Shown: positions 43,932 through 55,887 of the stretch, piece by piece | How positions within the stretch are numbered: position 1 is the first letter of the stretch | Layout of the letters: each line of letters begins with the position of its first letter | Notes under the pieces: model-generated | The model's database searches: none | The model's input: only the letters and a program-made list of their open reading frames with translations | What the model was told of the DNA's origin: nothing | Made by a program: the position numbers and the translations under genes | Source of the DNA: Buchnera aphidicola str. G002 (Myzus persicae) | GTDB lineage: Bacteria > Pseudomonadota > Gammaproteobacteria > Enterobacterales > Enterobacteriaceae | NCBI RefSeq assembly: GCF_000521565.1 | Contig: NZ_CP002701.1 | Coordinates: 124,001 to 188,000 of the forward strand | Length of the DNA: 64,000 bases | Direction: 5' to 3'

Positions 43932-44440
43932 ATGTATAAAAAAAAAGTGTATTTCGAGAAATTTCTATAAAATTCATATTAACTAATGAAGAAATTAGTG
44001 AAATCGAGAATCAAAAAAAATATTATGAAAATTATCGAGCTATTTCTATAGAGGCATTAAAGATTGTTCAAAAAAAACGAGGATGGGTTTCTGATCAAGC
44101 TATTTATGCTATTGCTAAAATACTTAAAATCAATCCTAGTGAAGTTGAAGGAGTAGCTACTTTTTATAGTCAAATTTTTCGACAACCTGTCGGTCGTAAC
44201 ATTATTCGATATTGTGATAGTGTAGTTTGTTTTATAACAGGTTATCAAAACATAAAAATGACTTTAGAAAATTGTTTAAACATAAAAAAGGGAGAAACTA
44301 CAAAAGATAATAAGTTTACTTTATTACCAGTTTGTTGTTTAGGAAATTGTGATAAAAGCCCAACTATTATGATTAATGAAGATACATATTCTTTTGTAAC
44401 TAAAGAATCAATAAAAAATTTGCTGGAATCATATAAATGA
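43932..44440 (+). CDS. nuoE: NADH-quinone oxidoreductase subunit E, frameshifted at an A9 run
   Basis: Carries a [2Fe-2S] cluster (N1a) in the NADH-oxidising module. The ATG at 43932, three bases after nuoD, leads to a stop after 12 codons in its own frame. From 43946 the -1 frame reads [16 protein letters not shown] and then a colinear NuoE ([45 protein letters not shown] with four ligand cysteines) to the TGA at 44438-44440. The two frames join at nine A (43938-43946): one extra A, or a -1 ribosomal slip, gives a product of about 168 residues (166 in E. coli). Between the frame's last stop (43937) and 44258 there is no ATG, GTG or TTG in it. Either slippage rescues it, or the run is miscounted or the gene is inactive. 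Confidence 0.85.
43938..43946 (+). other. A9 slippage tract in nuoE
   Basis: Nine consecutive A, the second and later codons after the nuoE ATG and TAT. RNA polymerase adding one A, or ribosomes slipping -1 on A-AAA-AAA, would restore the NuoE frame. Poly(A) slippage rescue is documented in Buchnera and Blochmannia. Confidence 0.75.
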
Positions 44441-45771
44441 AGACTATTGTACGTCTTGAAGAAACGCATCCCTTAACTTGGCGTTTGAGAGAAGATCAAA
44501 AAACAGTATATATTAAAGAATATTGTCAGAAAAACGGTTATTCAGCTTTAAAAAAAGTATTGAAAGAAACACTTCCACAAGACGTTATTAAAATAATAAC
44601 AGAATCAGGATTAAAAGGAAGAGGAGGTGCAGGATTTTCTACTGGGTTAAAATGGAGTCTGATGCCTCAAAAAAAAAATTATGAAGAAAATCGATATCTA
44701 ATATGTAATGCAGATGAAATGGAACCAGGAACATATAAAGATAGGTTGTTACTAGAACAAATACCCCATCAATTAATTGAAGGTATAATAGTAGCAGCTT
44801 ATTCTTTAAATGTTTCTCGTGGTTATATTTTTTTAAGAGGAGAATATGTTCAAGCGGAATATATTTTAATAAAATCTATTCAAGAAGCAATAGATTTTGG
44901 TTATATTGGTAATAACATTTTAGAAAGTGGTTTTAATTTTGAATTAATTTTACATACTGGTGCTGGTCGATATATTTGCGGAGAAGAAACAGCTTTACTT
45001 AATTCTTTAGAAGGTCGTCGAGCTAATCCTAGATCTAAACCGCCATTTCCAGCAGTGTTTGGTTTATGGGGAAAACCAACATGTGTCAATAATGTTGAAA
45101 CATTATCTAATGTTCCATCAATTATTTTACATGGTGTTCAGTGGTATAAAAGCTTATCTAAAAGTTTTGATGCTGGTACTAAATTGATGGGATTTTCAGG
45201 GAAAGTAAATAATCCAGGTGTTTGGGAGTTACCTTTTGGAATTACTGCTCGTGAAATATTAGAAGATTATGCCTGTGGAATGCAATCGGGATTATCTTTA
45301 AAAGCTTGGCAACCTGGCGGTGCTGGTACGGATTTTCTTACTGATATTCATTTAGATACACCAATGGACTTTTCTCATATTAAAGAGGCTGGTAGTCGTT
45401 TAGGCACTGCACTTGCTATGGCAGTTGATAATAAAATTAATATGGTATCTCTTGTATATAATTTAGAAAAGTTTTTTGCTCGTGAATCATGTGGTTTATG
45501 TACTCCATGTAGAGATGGGTTACCATGGATTGTAAAAATATTAAAAAGTTTAAAAGAAAATAAAGGACAAAAAGATGATATAAAAACTTTAGAACAATTA
45601 TGTATTCATTTAAGTCCAGGAAAAACATTTTGTGCTCATGCGCCAGGAGCAATAGAACCGTTGCAAAGTGCAATAAAATATTTCCGTTATGAGTTTGAAG
45701 CTGGTATTTATACAAAACAAATAAATTTAAACAAAAAAATTATTGGAATTCAACCTAATCATATTAGTTAA
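44437..45771 (+). CDS. nuoF: NADH-quinone oxidoreductase subunit F
   Basis: NADH- and FMN-binding subunit with Fe-S cluster N3. The 444 residues (445 in E. coli) have the FMN/NADH motifs [16 protein letters not shown] and [30 protein letters not shown], and the cluster motif [12 protein letters not shown] with a later cysteine in FCAHAPGA. Its ATG overlaps the nuoE stop (ATGA), so translation is likely coupled to whatever translates nuoE. Confidence 0.96.
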   Translation: MKTIVRLEETHPLTWRLREDQKTVYIKEYCQKNGYSALKKVLKETLPQDVIKIITESGLKGRGGAGFSTGLKWSLMPQKKNYEENRYLICNADEMEPGTYKDRLLLEQIPHQLIEGIIVAAYSLNVSRGYIFLRGEYVQAEYILIKSIQEAIDFGYIGNNILESGFNFELILHTGAGRYICGEETALLNSLEGRRANPRSKPPFPAVFGLWGKPTCVNNVETLSNVPSIILHGVQWYKSLSKSFDAGTKLMGFSGKVNNPGVWELPFGITAREILEDYACGMQSGLSLKAWQPGGAGTDFLTDIHLDTPMDFSHIKEAGSRLGTALAMAVDNKINMVSLVYNLEKFFARESCGLCTPCRDGLPWIVKILKSLKENKGQKDDIKTLEQLCIHLSPGKTFCAHAPGAIEPLQSAIKYFRYEFEAGIYTKQINLNKKIIGIQPNHIS

Positions 45772-45827
45772 AGATTTCAATTTTAATGTACATTTATCTA
45801 AATAAAAGTTTTCGGAATCAATCTATT

Positions 45828-48563
45828 ATGGCTATCATTTATGTAGATAAAAAAATGTATGATGTTGATAAAGCAGATAACTTACTACAAGCCTGTTTAT
45901 CAGTAGGTATTAATATTCCTTATTTTTGCTGGCATCCTCTATTAGGTAGTATAGGCGCATGTCGTCAATGTGCAGTAACTCAGTATAATAATTTTGAAGA
46001 TCATCAAGGTCGATTAATTATGTCTTGTATGACTCCTGTGATCGATGGAGCTATAATTTCTGTTAATAATACTGAATCAGAAATTTTTCGTAGCGCAATG
46101 GTAGAATTATTATTAACTAATCATCCTCATGATTGTCCAGTATGTGAAGAAGGAGGTCATTGTCACTTACAAGATATGACTGTCATGATTAAACATAATA
46201 CACGTCGTTATAGATTTAAAAAACGAACACACAAAAATCAATATTTAGGATCTTTTATTAAACATGAAATGAACCGTTGTATTTCATGTTATCGTTGTGT
46301 TAGATACTATAATGACTATGCAGACGGTAATGATTTTGGAGTTTATGGAGCTAATAATAATATTTATTTTGGTCGTATAGAAGATGGTATTTTAGAAAGT
46401 GAACATTCGGGTAATTTAATAGAAATATGCCCTACTGGTGTATTTACAGATAAAACTCATTCTAAAAGATATAATCGTAAATGGGATATGCAATATGCTC
46501 CTGGCATATGTAATAGTTGCAGTGTGGGTTGTAATATTAGTATTGGAGAACGCTATGGTGAAATACGTCGGATAGAAAATAGATATCATGAAAATATAAA
46601 CCATTATTTAATTTGTGATCTTGGTCGTTTCGGGTACTCACAAAATAATTTAAAAACTCGTCCGAAACAGCCAATTTGTACCAATAATGAGAATAATGTA
46701 ACGACATTAAATTTTAAAAAAGGAGTTGAACTTGGAGTAGATTTTTTTAAACGATATAAACGTGTAATTGGCATTGGTTCTACTAGATCAAGCATAGAGA
46801 ATAATTTTGCTTTACAAGAACTAGTTGGAAAAGAAAATTTTTCTAATGGAATGCTCGAAAAAGAAAAAAATTGTACTAATTTAATTTTAAACGTTTTAAA
46901 AAATAATGATATATATGTTCCTTCTTTAAAAGAGATTGAAGATTATGATGTAATTTTAATATTAGGAGAAGACTTAACGCAAACGTCTCCTCGTGTATCT
47001 TTAGCTGTTCGTCAAGCAGTCAAAAAGAAAGCTCAAGATATTACAAATTTACATGGGATACCAAATTGGAATGTTTCTCCAATCAGAAATATTTCTGAAA
47101 ATTATAAGAATTCTTTGTATATTATGAATACACATGAAACTCAATTGGATAATATTGCTGAATGGTGTTATTTTGGGTGTATCAATGATCAAGTGAATTT
47201 AGCATCTGCTATTGCTCATGAACTAGATCACAATTTACCTCAAGTTACGAACTTAGATGTTTCTTTAAAAAACAAGGTATCATTGATTGCTAATCGTTTA
47301 ATTTCATCTAAAAAAACGTTAATTATTTCAGGTTCACATTCTTTTAGCACTGAAATAATATCAGCGTCTATAAATATAGCTAAAGCTATTAAGATGAATC
47401 TAATAAATCATCATATTGCCTTGACTTTATTAACACCTTCTTCAAATACTTTAGGTGCAGAATTAATTGGAGGTATGTCTATAGAGTCTGCATTAGAAGC
47501 ATTCAAACAAAAAAAAGCAGATGCTATGATTTTTATGGAATACGATTTATATCGTTTCATATCTGAATATGATTGTAATCTTTTGTTTAAAAATAAAGAA
47601 AAAATAATGACTTTAGATCATCAGTATACTCAGACTTATAAAAAATCTGGATTAAATTTTCCTACAGCCAATTTTACAGAAAGTTCTGGTACGATAATAA
47701 ACTTTGAAGGACGAGCACAGCGTTTTTTTCAAGTATATGATCCAAGTTTTTATGATAAAAATACCTGTATTTTTGATGGCTGGAAATGGTTGCATTTTAT
47801 TAAAGCAAAAAATGAAAATGTAGAAATGTCTTGGTTTAATTTAGATGATGTAATTAATGCATATACTAAAAAATATTCTTTTTTTCAAGAAATAAAAAGA
47901 AAAGAACTAGATTCTAGTTTTCGTATTCATGGTCAAAAAATTGCTCGATCTCCTATACGATCTAGTGGTAGAACAGCTTTACGTGCTAATATAGATATTC
48001 ATGAGCCTTCTCAGCCCAAAGATTTAAATACTATGTTTTCATTTTCTATGGAAGGATTTAATCAACCTCATCAATCTCTCTCTCATATTCCATTTGCTTG
48101 GTATCCTGGATGGAATTCACCTCAAGCATGGAATAAGTTTCAAAAAAAAATAGGAAAAAATTTGATATCGGGCGATTCTGGAGTTCATATTTTTAAAAAT
48201 AATATCAAAACAACAGATGTTTATTATCATATTATTCCAAAAAATTTTATAAAAGAAAAATGCTGGTATATAATTCCTTATTATCATATTTTTGGTCATG
48301 AAGAATTAACTCAGTATTCATCTGTTATACAAGAAAATACTCCTTTAGAATACGCTTTAATTAGTTTATCAGATGGAATTCAATTAGGTTTAAAAAAAGA
48401 TTCTATAGTTGAATTTCATTGCTTAAATAAAGATTATCGTTTGGGTATACGAGTATCTAAATTTTTAAATCAAAAACAGATAGGTTTACCTATAGGAAGA
48501 AAAGGATTTCCTATTTCACTTGTTGGTGAAAAAATTAAATATTTACAGGAATTTATTAAATGA
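45828..48563 (+). CDS. nuoG: NADH-quinone oxidoreductase subunit G
   Basis: Largest peripheral-arm subunit, relaying electrons through several Fe-S clusters. The start at 45828 gives [14 protein letters not shown] as in E. coli; the ATG at 45786 would add 14 unconserved residues. The 911 residues (908 in E. coli) have the [2Fe-2S] cysteines 34, 45, 48 and 67, [32 protein letters not shown], and the enterobacterial N7 set CNSCSVGC with a later CDLGRFG. The C-terminal molybdopterin-like domain is present. Its stop overlaps nuoH. Confidence 0.95.
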   Translation: MAIIYVDKKMYDVDKADNLLQACLSVGINIPYFCWHPLLGSIGACRQCAVTQYNNFEDHQGRLIMSCMTPVIDGAIISVNNTESEIFRSAMVELLLTNHPHDCPVCEEGGHCHLQDMTVMIKHNTRRYRFKKRTHKNQYLGSFIKHEMNRCISCYRCVRYYNDYADGNDFGVYGANNNIYFGRIEDGILESEHSGNLIEICPTGVFTDKTHSKRYNRKWDMQYAPGICNSCSVGCNISIGERYGEIRRIENRYHENINHYLICDLGRFGYSQNNLKTRPKQPICTNNENNVTTLNFKKGVELGVDFFKRYKRVIGIGSTRSSIENNFALQELVGKENFSNGMLEKEKNCTNLILNVLKNNDIYVPSLKEIEDYDVILILGEDLTQTSPRVSLAVRQAVKKKAQDITNLHGIPNWNVSPIRNISENYKNSLYIMNTHETQLDNIAEWCYFGCINDQVNLASAIAHELDHNLPQVTNLDVSLKNKVSLIANRLISSKKTLIISGSHSFSTEIISASINIAKAIKMNLINHHIALTLLTPSSNTLGAELIGGMSIESALEAFKQKKADAMIFMEYDLYRFISEYDCNLLFKNKEKIMTLDHQYTQTYKKSGLNFPTANFTESSGTIINFEGRAQRFFQVYDPSFYDKNTCIFDGWKWLHFIKAKNENVEMSWFNLDDVINAYTKKYSFFQEIKRKELDSSFRIHGQKIARSPIRSSGRTALRANIDIHEPSQPKDLNTMFSFSMEGFNQPHQSLSHIPFAWYPGWNSPQAWNKFQKKIGKNLISGDSGVHIFKNNIKTTDVYYHIIPKNFIKEKCWYIIPYYHIFGHEELTQYSSVIQENTPLEYALISLSDGIQLGLKKDSIVEFHCLNKDYRLGIRVSKFLNQKQIGLPIGRKGFPISLVGEKIKYLQEFIK

Positions 48564-49528
48564 TTTTTTTAGAAAAAAGTATATATAAAATCTTTTTTTG
48601 TTTTTTTAAAGTTTTTTTTCTTTTGTTTTTAACAGTATTTTTTGCTGCGATTTTGAGTGTTGTAGAACGTAGATTATTAGGATTTTTTCAAAATAGACAT
48701 GGACCGAACCGAGTTGGTTGGTTTGGAAGTTTACAATTATGTGCTGATATGATAAAAATTTTATTTAAAGAAGACTGGATTCCTCCATTTAGTAGGAAAT
48801 TTATTTTTATTTTATCACCAGTTATTGCTTTTGTTTCTTTATTATGTGTTATACCAATTATTCCTTTTACGTCTAATTTTTTTATTATTGATCTCAACAT
48901 AGGTATTTTATTTTTTTTAATGATGGCTAGTTTATCTGTTTATGCTGTATTGTTTGCAGGTTGGTCTAGTAATAATAAGTATTCATTATTAGGAGCAATG
49001 CGTGCTTGTGTTCAAACTTTAAGTTACGAGGTTTTTTTAGGTTTATCTTTAATGGGTGTGGTTGCACAATCAGGATCTTTTAAAATAATTGATATTGTAA
49101 ATAGTCAAAAAGAAATTTGGAATATTATTCCACAATTTTTTGGTTTTTTAACTTTTTTTATAGCAGGTTTGGCAGTCTGTCACAGACATCCTTTTGATCA
49201 ACCTGAATCTGAACAAGAATTAGCTGATGGTTATCATATTGAATATTCTGGTATGAAATTTGGTTTATTTTTTATTGGAGAATATATTTCTATTATTACC
49301 ATTTCATTATTAATAGTGACAATTTTTTTTGGTGGTTGGTTAGGACCTTGGACTTCAAGTTTTCTTTGGTTATTTTTAAAAACAATTTTTTTTATTTTTA
49401 TTTTTATTTTAATTAGAGCTTCTTTACCACGACCTAGATATGATCAAATCTTATCAATGGGATGGAAAGTATGTTTGCCTTTAACCTTGTTCAATCTGCT
49501 TGTAACAGCTTTTTTTATATTATTATAA
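48560..49528 (+). CDS. nuoH: NADH-quinone oxidoreductase subunit H
   Basis: Membrane subunit linking the quinone cavity to the proton pumps. The 322 residues (325 in E. coli) have about eight helices and the conserved [50 protein letters not shown] and [11 protein letters not shown]. Its ATG overlaps the nuoG stop by four bases. Confidence 0.96.
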   Translation: MIFLEKSIYKIFFCFFKVFFLLFLTVFFAAILSVVERRLLGFFQNRHGPNRVGWFGSLQLCADMIKILFKEDWIPPFSRKFIFILSPVIAFVSLLCVIPIIPFTSNFFIIDLNIGILFFLMMASLSVYAVLFAGWSSNNKYSLLGAMRACVQTLSYEVFLGLSLMGVVAQSGSFKIIDIVNSQKEIWNIIPQFFGFLTFFIAGLAVCHRHPFDQPESEQELADGYHIEYSGMKFGLFFIGEYISIITISLLIVTIFFGGWLGPWTSSFLWLFLKTIFFIFIFILIRASLPRPRYDQILSMGWKVCLPLTLFNLLVTAFFILL

Positions 49529-49552
49529 ATTTTATAAGAGATTTTTTTATTT

Positions 49553-50095
49553 ATGATTTTAAAAAATATTATTGTCGGATTTTTGACTCAAATAAGAAGT
49601 ATTTTGATGATTGGTGCAAATATTTTTTCAAAATCGGAAACCCAATCGTATCCAGAAGAAAGAGTAAATTTATCACCTCGTTATAGAGGACGAATTATAT
49701 TAACACGCAATTTAGATGGAAACGAACGTTGTGTAGCCTGTAATTTATGTGCAGCAGTTTGTCCTGTAGACTGTATTTCTCTACAAAAATCCGAAAAAGT
49801 TGGTGGACGTTGGTATCCAGAGTTTTTTAGAATTAATTTTTCTCGTTGTATTTTTTGTGGTTTATGCGAGGAAGCATGTCCTACTGCTGCTATTCAATTA
49901 ACTCCTGATTTTGAATTATCTGATTTTAAAAGAAAAGATTTAGTATATGAAAAAGAAGATTTATTAATTTCAGGTCCAGGAAAATATCCAGATTATAATT
50001 TTTATAATTTTACTGGTATAGCTATAGAAGGTAAGAAGATAGGCGAATTAGATATCGAATCTAAACCTGTAAATGTGAAGGATTTATTACCATAA
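49553..50095 (+). CDS. nuoI: NADH-quinone oxidoreductase subunit I
   Basis: Two-[4Fe-4S] ferredoxin-like subunit (clusters N6a and N6b). The 180 residues equal E. coli and have both motifs, [12 protein letters not shown] and [12 protein letters not shown], followed by [10 protein letters not shown] and a conserved C-terminal DVKDLLP-type end. Confidence 0.97.
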   Translation: MILKNIIVGFLTQIRSILMIGANIFSKSETQSYPEERVNLSPRYRGRIILTRNLDGNERCVACNLCAAVCPVDCISLQKSEKVGGRWYPEFFRINFSRCIFCGLCEEACPTAAIQLTPDFELSDFKRKDLVYEKEDLLISGPGKYPDYNFYNFTGIAIEGKKIGELDIESKPVNVKDLLP

Positions 50096-50105
50096 GGAGA
50101 TTTTT

Positions 50106-50609
50106 ATGGAGTATGTTTTTTATATCTGTTCATTGGTTTCAATTATTTCTACTTTTTGCGCAATTATACAAAAAAACGCAATATACTCTCTTTTATATTT
50201 AATCATTTCTCTTTTATCAATATCAGGTGTTTTTTTTTCATTAGGTGCTTTTTTTGCGGGTGCTTTACAAGTTATTATTTACGCAGGTGCTATAATAGTA
50301 TTATTTGTTTTTGTTATTATGATGCTCAATATAAGTGATAAAAAGGAGATAAAAGAAATAAAACATTTACGATCTTATTCTTGGATTGGAACTATTTCTT
50401 TATCTTTAGTATTATTTTTATCAATGACTTATGCAATATTTTGTTTGAAAAATAAAAAAATAGAAACATTATTAATTGATTCAAAAATAGTAGGGATTAG
50501 TTTATTTGGTCCTTATGTGTTATTAGTGGAATTATCTTCAATTCTTTTACTATCTGCTTTAGTTGTTGTTTTTCATATTGGCACAGAAAAAAAATCAAAA
50601 CATAATTAA
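50106..50609 (+). CDS. nuoJ: NADH-quinone oxidoreductase subunit J
   Basis: Membrane subunit with about five helices. The 167 residues (184 in E. coli) keep NAIYSLLYLIISLLSISG and the YAGAIIVLFVFVIMMLN helix, which contains the pi-bulge region of homologues. AAGGAG precedes the ATG. The C-terminus is shorter than in E. coli. Confidence 0.94.
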   Translation: MEYVFYICSLVSIISTFCAIIQKNAIYSLLYLIISLLSISGVFFSLGAFFAGALQVIIYAGAIIVLFVFVIMMLNISDKKEIKEIKHLRSYSWIGTISLSLVLFLSMTYAIFCLKNKKIETLLIDSKIVGISLFGPYVLLVELSSILLLSALVVVFHIGTEKKSKHN

Positions 50610-50643
50610 TCATAACAATTAATATTTATAAGGATGATGATTG

Positions 50644-50946
50644 ATGCTTTCTTTATTTCATGGTTTATTTTTATCATTAATATTATTTGTTCTAGGTTTA
50701 ACGTCTTTAGTGATAAGACGCAATATATTATTTATATTGATTAGTTTGGAGATAATGATGAATGCTGTCGGTTTAGCATTAGTAGTAGTTGGTAGTTACT
50801 GGCAACAAGTAGATGGTCAAATAATGTATATATTTGCTATTACTTTAGCTGCATCAGAAGCAAGTATTGCTTTAGCATTAGTACTACAACTTTATCGACG
50901 TTGGAAAACATTAAACATTGATATTTTAAGTGAGATGCATGGATGA
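50644..50946 (+). CDS. nuoK: NADH-quinone oxidoreductase subunit K
   Basis: Small membrane subunit with three helices and the key glutamates in LEIMMNA and [11 protein letters not shown]. The start at 50644 gives 100 residues, the same as E. coli; the TTG at 50641 adds one residue. AAGGA at 50630-50634 supports it. The ATGs at 50634 and 50637 are in another frame. Its stop overlaps nuoL (ATGA). Confidence 0.94.
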   Translation: MLSLFHGLFLSLILFVLGLTSLVIRRNILFILISLEIMMNAVGLALVVVGSYWQQVDGQIMYIFAITLAASEASIALALVLQLYRRWKTLNIDILSEMHG

Positions 50947-52781
50947 ATATTATTTTTTTTATAGTTTTGTTCCCACTCATCGGATTTTTGTTTTTATCCT
51001 CTACACAAGGTTTAATCTCTACAAGAAAATCTTCAAATATAGGTATTTTATCAATATTTATATCATTTTTAATCACTTTTTTTTATATTATAAGTTTTAG
51101 AAACAATACTGATCAAGTTTATATTCAAAAATTATGGTCATGGATATGCGTTCAAGGTTTTAAAATTGATTTTTCTTTTCTTTTAGATGGCTTATCTTTA
51201 AGTATGTTATCTGTAATTACAGGTGTAGGATTACTAATACATATTTTTTCTTCTTGGTATATGAAAAAAAAAGAAGGTTCTGCTCGATTTTTTGCATATA
51301 CTAATTTATTTATAGCAAGTATGTCTATTTTAGTATTAGCAGATAATTTTTTATTTATGTTTTTGGGATGGGAAGCAGTTAGCGTATGTTCTTATTTACT
51401 TATAGGTTTTTATTATACCGAATCTAATAATAACTATTGTGCTATGAAAGCTTTTATTTTAACTAGAGTTTCTGATATTTTTTTAATGATTGGAATATTT
51501 TTGTTGTATAAAGAATATAGTACTTTAAATTTTCAAGAAATTAAATTTCTATCAACTTTTTTAAATATAGAAAATTATTATCATTTAAATTTTATTACAT
51601 TTTGTTTATTGATAGGTGTGTTAGCAAAATCAGCACAGTTGCCGTTACAAACTTGGTTATCTGACGCCATGGTTGGTCCTACTCCTGTTTCAGCTTTAAT
51701 ACATGCTGCTACTATGGTTACAGCTGGTATTTATTTAATAGCAAGAACGCATTTTTTATTTTTATTAACCCCAGATATATTATATCTGATAAGTTTTATT
51801 GGTACGTTAACAATATTAATTTCTAGTATTTCTGCTTTAGTCCAGACTGACATAAAACGTATTTTAGCTTATTCTACTATGAGTCAGATAGGATATATGT
51901 TTTTAGCATTAGGAGTTCAGGCGTGGAGTGCAGCAATTATGCATTTAATTATACATGCAATTTTTAAGGCATTGTTATTTTTATCTGCTGGTTCATTAAT
52001 TATATCATGTAAAAATCAAAAAAATATATTTAAAATGGGTGGTTTGCGCAAAAAACTACCGTTTTTATATATTAATTTTATAGTTGGAGGTGCATCTTTA
52101 ATTTCTTTTCCTTTAGTGACAGCTGGTTTTTATAGTAAAGGAAATATTTTGTTCAGTGTGTTACAAAGTGGTCATATTAATTTATTTCTAATTGCTTTAT
52201 TTTGTTCTTTTTTAACATCTATTTATACATTTAGAATGATTTTTGTTGTTTTCCATGGAAAAGGACAAATTCAAACAGAAACTCATTCTCAAGGTTTAGA
52301 ACATAGTCTACCATTATTAATTCTCTTGTTTTTTTCTACATTTTTTGGTTCATACATTATTCCACCATTATCACATGTATTTCCTGTATCTAATTTATTA
52401 ATAGAGAAAAAATTTTTATTTGAAATTATATGCAGCATATTATCTATTTCTGGAATATATATTTCTTATTATATTTGGATTTATAATAGATCTTATATTA
52501 ACAAACTTTTTCATTTTAATTTTGCAAAATCTCTCTATTATTTTTTTTTAAAAGGCTGGGGTTTTGATTATTTTTATAATATATATTTTGTAAAATTTTA
52601 TTTATATATATCTCATATGTTATCTTTTGATCCATTTAATAAAATAATGTATCTTTTTATAAAGATAACTAAAATGTTTAATTTTTATTTGTTAAAAACT
52701 AGTAATGGTTATATTAGATGGTATATAGCTTCAATAATATTAGGAATTAATTTAATTTTCATATTAATTTTATTTTATTAG
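50943..52781 (+). CDS. nuoL: NADH-quinone oxidoreductase subunit L
   Basis: Distal antiporter-like proton-pumping subunit with a long lateral helix. The 612 residues (613 in E. coli) have [63 protein letters not shown] and [14 protein letters not shown]. The C-terminal helix region is AT-driven and more diverged. It overlaps nuoK by four bases. Confidence 0.96.
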   Translation: MNIIFFIVLFPLIGFLFLSSTQGLISTRKSSNIGILSIFISFLITFFYIISFRNNTDQVYIQKLWSWICVQGFKIDFSFLLDGLSLSMLSVITGVGLLIHIFSSWYMKKKEGSARFFAYTNLFIASMSILVLADNFLFMFLGWEAVSVCSYLLIGFYYTESNNNYCAMKAFILTRVSDIFLMIGIFLLYKEYSTLNFQEIKFLSTFLNIENYYHLNFITFCLLIGVLAKSAQLPLQTWLSDAMVGPTPVSALIHAATMVTAGIYLIARTHFLFLLTPDILYLISFIGTLTILISSISALVQTDIKRILAYSTMSQIGYMFLALGVQAWSAAIMHLIIHAIFKALLFLSAGSLIISCKNQKNIFKMGGLRKKLPFLYINFIVGGASLISFPLVTAGFYSKGNILFSVLQSGHINLFLIALFCSFLTSIYTFRMIFVVFHGKGQIQTETHSQGLEHSLPLLILLFFSTFFGSYIIPPLSHVFPVSNLLIEKKFLFEIICSILSISGIYISYYIWIYNRSYINKLFHFNFAKSLYYFFLKGWGFDYFYNIYFVKFYLYISHMLSFDPFNKIMYLFIKITKMFNFYLLKTSNGYIRWYIASIILGINLIFILILFY

Positions 52782-52858
52782 TTTATTTTAAAATTAATTG
52801 TTTCATAAAAAATAACATTGATTAAATAGTCATAGTGAATAATAGGAATATACGTGTA

Positions 52859-54376
52859 ATGTTACTTTCTTTATTAATTATAATTCCATTTTTTAGTAGT
52901 TTTATTTCTTTTTTTTCTTATAAATTTAATAAAAATATTCCTAAGTGGAGTGCATTATTAGGAATAATATTAACTTTATTAGTTAGTATTAAATTATTGC
53001 TGAAAAAAAATTATTATATTTTTCAACATGAACATTATCCTAATTGGGATGATCAATTAATTATACCTTGGATATCAAGATTTGGTATTTCATTTAACAT
53101 TGCTATCGATGGCTTGTCTATTGTTATGATTATTTTTGCATCTTTGTTATCTACTATAGCATTAGCATGTTCATGGAATGAAATTAAAATAAAAGAAGGG
53201 TTTTTTTATTTTAATTTTATGTTAGTTTTTAGTGGAATTATTGGTGCTTTTATTTCTTGTGATCTTTTTTTATTTTTATTTTTTTGGGAAATAATGTTGA
53301 TTCCTATGTATTTTTTAATTGCATTATGGAGTAACCAAAATGAAAAAGAAAATAGTTATTTAGCTGCTAATAAGTTTTTTATATATGGACAAATTTCTGG
53401 TTTAATTTTACTGTCATCGATTTTATTATTAGTTTTTAATCATTATCAAGTTACTAATATACTGACTTTTGATTATAATTTATTGATTACTTCATCAGTA
53501 AATAAATATATAGAATATACTGTAATGTTAGGGTTTTTTTTATCTTTTGCTATAAAAATGCCCATTGTACCATTTCATGGTTGGTTGCCAGATGTACATG
53601 TTCAATCTGCATCTTGTGGTGCAGTAGAGATTATAGGAGTTTTATTAAAAACCGCTCCTTATGCACTTTTAAGATATAATTTAATTTTATTCCCCCATTC
53701 AACAGAAGATTTTGTTCCAATTGCAATGTTTTTAGGATTAATAAGTATGTTTTATGGAGCTTTTGTTGCATTTTCTCAAAAAAATATTAAACGTTTAATT
53801 GCTTATTCTTCAATTTCTCATATGGGATTAATTTTAATTGGTATTTATAGCAATAGTGAAATAGCACTTCAAGGTGTATTGATTCAAATGTTATCTAATA
53901 GTTTATCTACGGCTGCTTTATGTGTATTATCGGGTCAATTATATAAGCGCTTGAAAACTCAAGATATGTCTCAAATGGGAGGATTATGGTCGTATATTTA
54001 TTGGATTCCAGGTTTTACTTTGTTTTTTTCTCTTGCCAATTTAGGAATACCTGGAACAGGTAATTTTATTGGTGAATTTTTAATTTTATCTGGTATATTT
54101 CAGTTTTTTCCATTTATATGTATATTAGCTACAACAGGTATTGTTTTTTCTTCTATTTACTCGTTAAATATGATACAAAAAATTTTTTATGGTTCGTCTA
54201 AAAAAAATTTTCCAATGTTTTTTTTAAAAAAACAGGAGTTATGGATCGTAATAGTATTAATTTTTATGTTAATTTTTTTAGGTATAAATCCGCAAAAAAT
54301 TATAGATACTTCGTACAATTCTATACATAATATTCAGAAAGAATTTAATCATTCTATTTTAAAGATAAGGTTGTGA
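52859..54376 (+). CDS. nuoM: NADH-quinone oxidoreductase subunit M
   Basis: Antiporter-like proton-pumping subunit with about 14 helices. The ATG at 52859 gives MLLSLLIIIPF, aligning with E. coli, and 505 residues (509). The upstream GTG at 52835 adds eight residues without support; an AGGA lies 11 bases before the ATG. FFWEIMLIPMYFLIALW, KMPIVPFHGWLPDVHVQ and RLIAYSSISHMG are intact. Confidence 0.93.
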   Translation: MLLSLLIIIPFFSSFISFFSYKFNKNIPKWSALLGIILTLLVSIKLLLKKNYYIFQHEHYPNWDDQLIIPWISRFGISFNIAIDGLSIVMIIFASLLSTIALACSWNEIKIKEGFFYFNFMLVFSGIIGAFISCDLFLFLFFWEIMLIPMYFLIALWSNQNEKENSYLAANKFFIYGQISGLILLSSILLLVFNHYQVTNILTFDYNLLITSSVNKYIEYTVMLGFFLSFAIKMPIVPFHGWLPDVHVQSASCGAVEIIGVLLKTAPYALLRYNLILFPHSTEDFVPIAMFLGLISMFYGAFVAFSQKNIKRLIAYSSISHMGLILIGIYSNSEIALQGVLIQMLSNSLSTAALCVLSGQLYKRLKTQDMSQMGGLWSYIYWIPGFTLFFSLANLGIPGTGNFIGEFLILSGIFQFFPFICILATTGIVFSSIYSLNMIQKIFYGSSKKNFPMFFLKKQELWIVIVLIFMLIFLGINPQKIIDTSYNSIHNIQKEFNHSILKIRL

Positions 54377-54382
54377 TAGGTA

Positions 54383-55855
54383 ATGATAAAAAATTTACAA
54401 CAATTCATAGCACTGTTGCCTTTTCTAATTATACTAGTTACTTTAGTAACAGTAATATTATCTATTTCTTATAATAGAAATCATTTTTTTGTTTCAGGAT
54501 TGAGTATATTAGGTTTTATTTCTGCATTATTTTCATTGTATTTTTTAACTACAGTAATTCCAATAGATATCACTGGTTTATTACATGTGGATGGTTATTC
54601 TATTTTTTATATTGGCATGATTCTTATTGCTAGTATTAGTACCTGTATTTTTGCATATCCATGTTTACTGAAATATGAATTTAATAAAGAAGAATTTTAC
54701 CTATTAATATTAATGTCTACTTTGGGAGCTGTATTATTAGTTATCTCTAATCATATAGCATCATTTTTTATTAATATTGAACTAATGTCTTTACCTGTAT
54801 TTGGTTTGATTGGTTATTTTAGTTATAAGAAAAAGTCTTTAGAAGCTTTATTTAAATATCTTATTTTGTCTGGTGTTGCATCGAGTTTTTTACTAATGGG
54901 TATCGCATGGGTGTATTCTATTTCTGGTAGTTTAAGTTTTATATCTGTAAATAGAATTTTTAATGTAGTATCTTTAAATGAAAAATTAATAGTATTATTT
55001 GGTATAAGCATGATATTTTTGTCCTTATTTTTTAAATTATCTGTAGTACCATTTCATTTATGGACTCCTGATATCTATCAAGGAACTTCAGCATTAGTAT
55101 TATCGTTTTTTTCTACAGTTGGGAAAATCTCTATTTTTTGTTTATTGTTAAACATATCATCAGATATCATTATTTCAAATAATAGAACACTATATTTTAT
55201 AATATCATTAGTTACTTTTTTTTCTATGATATTAGGTAATTTAATGGCTCTTTTTCAAGAAAATTTAAAAAGATTTTTAGGATATACATCTATATCACAA
55301 ATAGGATATCTTTTTGTAGTATTACTTACATCAGAGAATAACTACATATTTTCTTTAGAAGCTAATAGTATATATTTATTTAGTTATTTATTTAGTAATA
55401 TAGCATTCTTTGGTATCATGAATTTAATTGCTAATGCTTGTGAAAATAATAATGGAAATTTAATATCTTCATATCAAGGATTATTTTGGTCACAGCCTAT
55501 TTTATCGAGTATATTAACTCTTGTTTTACTCTCTTTGGCAGGAATCCCAATGACTTTGGGATTTATCAGTAAGTTTTATATATTATCTATTATTATACAA
55601 GAACATTTATGGATCTTATGTTTTGGATTTTTAATAGCAACTTTATTAGGTTTTTACTGCTATTTAAGAATTATTATTAATTTGTATTTAACTCCATCAT
55701 TACCATTACAACACAATTTTAAAATATCAAATTATTGGGTTTACACTCCTTCTGGAATATTAATATTATTTTCAGCAATAATTCTATTATTTTTAGGTTT
55801 ATATCCGAATCCTTTGATTAGTTTAGTAAAAGTACCTGAATTATTTAAATATTAA
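54383..55855 (+). CDS. nuoN: NADH-quinone oxidoreductase subunit N
   Basis: Third antiporter-like pump subunit, last gene of the nuo operon. The 490 residues (485 in E. coli) have NIELMSLPVFGLIGY, FKYLILSGVASSF, FKLSVVPFHLWTPDIYQG and FLGYTSISQIGYL. It begins seven bases after nuoM and completes the full 13-gene enterobacterial set. Confidence 0.96.
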   Translation: MIKNLQQFIALLPFLIILVTLVTVILSISYNRNHFFVSGLSILGFISALFSLYFLTTVIPIDITGLLHVDGYSIFYIGMILIASISTCIFAYPCLLKYEFNKEEFYLLILMSTLGAVLLVISNHIASFFINIELMSLPVFGLIGYFSYKKKSLEALFKYLILSGVASSFLLMGIAWVYSISGSLSFISVNRIFNVVSLNEKLIVLFGISMIFLSLFFKLSVVPFHLWTPDIYQGTSALVLSFFSTVGKISIFCLLLNISSDIIISNNRTLYFIISLVTFFSMILGNLMALFQENLKRFLGYTSISQIGYLFVVLLTSENNYIFSLEANSIYLFSYLFSNIAFFGIMNLIANACENNNGNLISSYQGLFWSQPILSSILTLVLLSLAGIPMTLGFISKFYILSIIIQEHLWILCFGFLIATLLGFYCYLRIIINLYLTPSLPLQHNFKISNYWVYTPSGILILFSAIILLFLGLYPNPLISLVKVPELFKY

Positions 55856-55887
55856 AAATATTTTTTCATACAATAGGATCAATATTA

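Noticed and set aside
44258-44440. ATG 44258 as a short separate gene
   Set aside because: It is the C-terminal third of nuoE in the same frame; the upstream sequence in that frame is clear NuoE.
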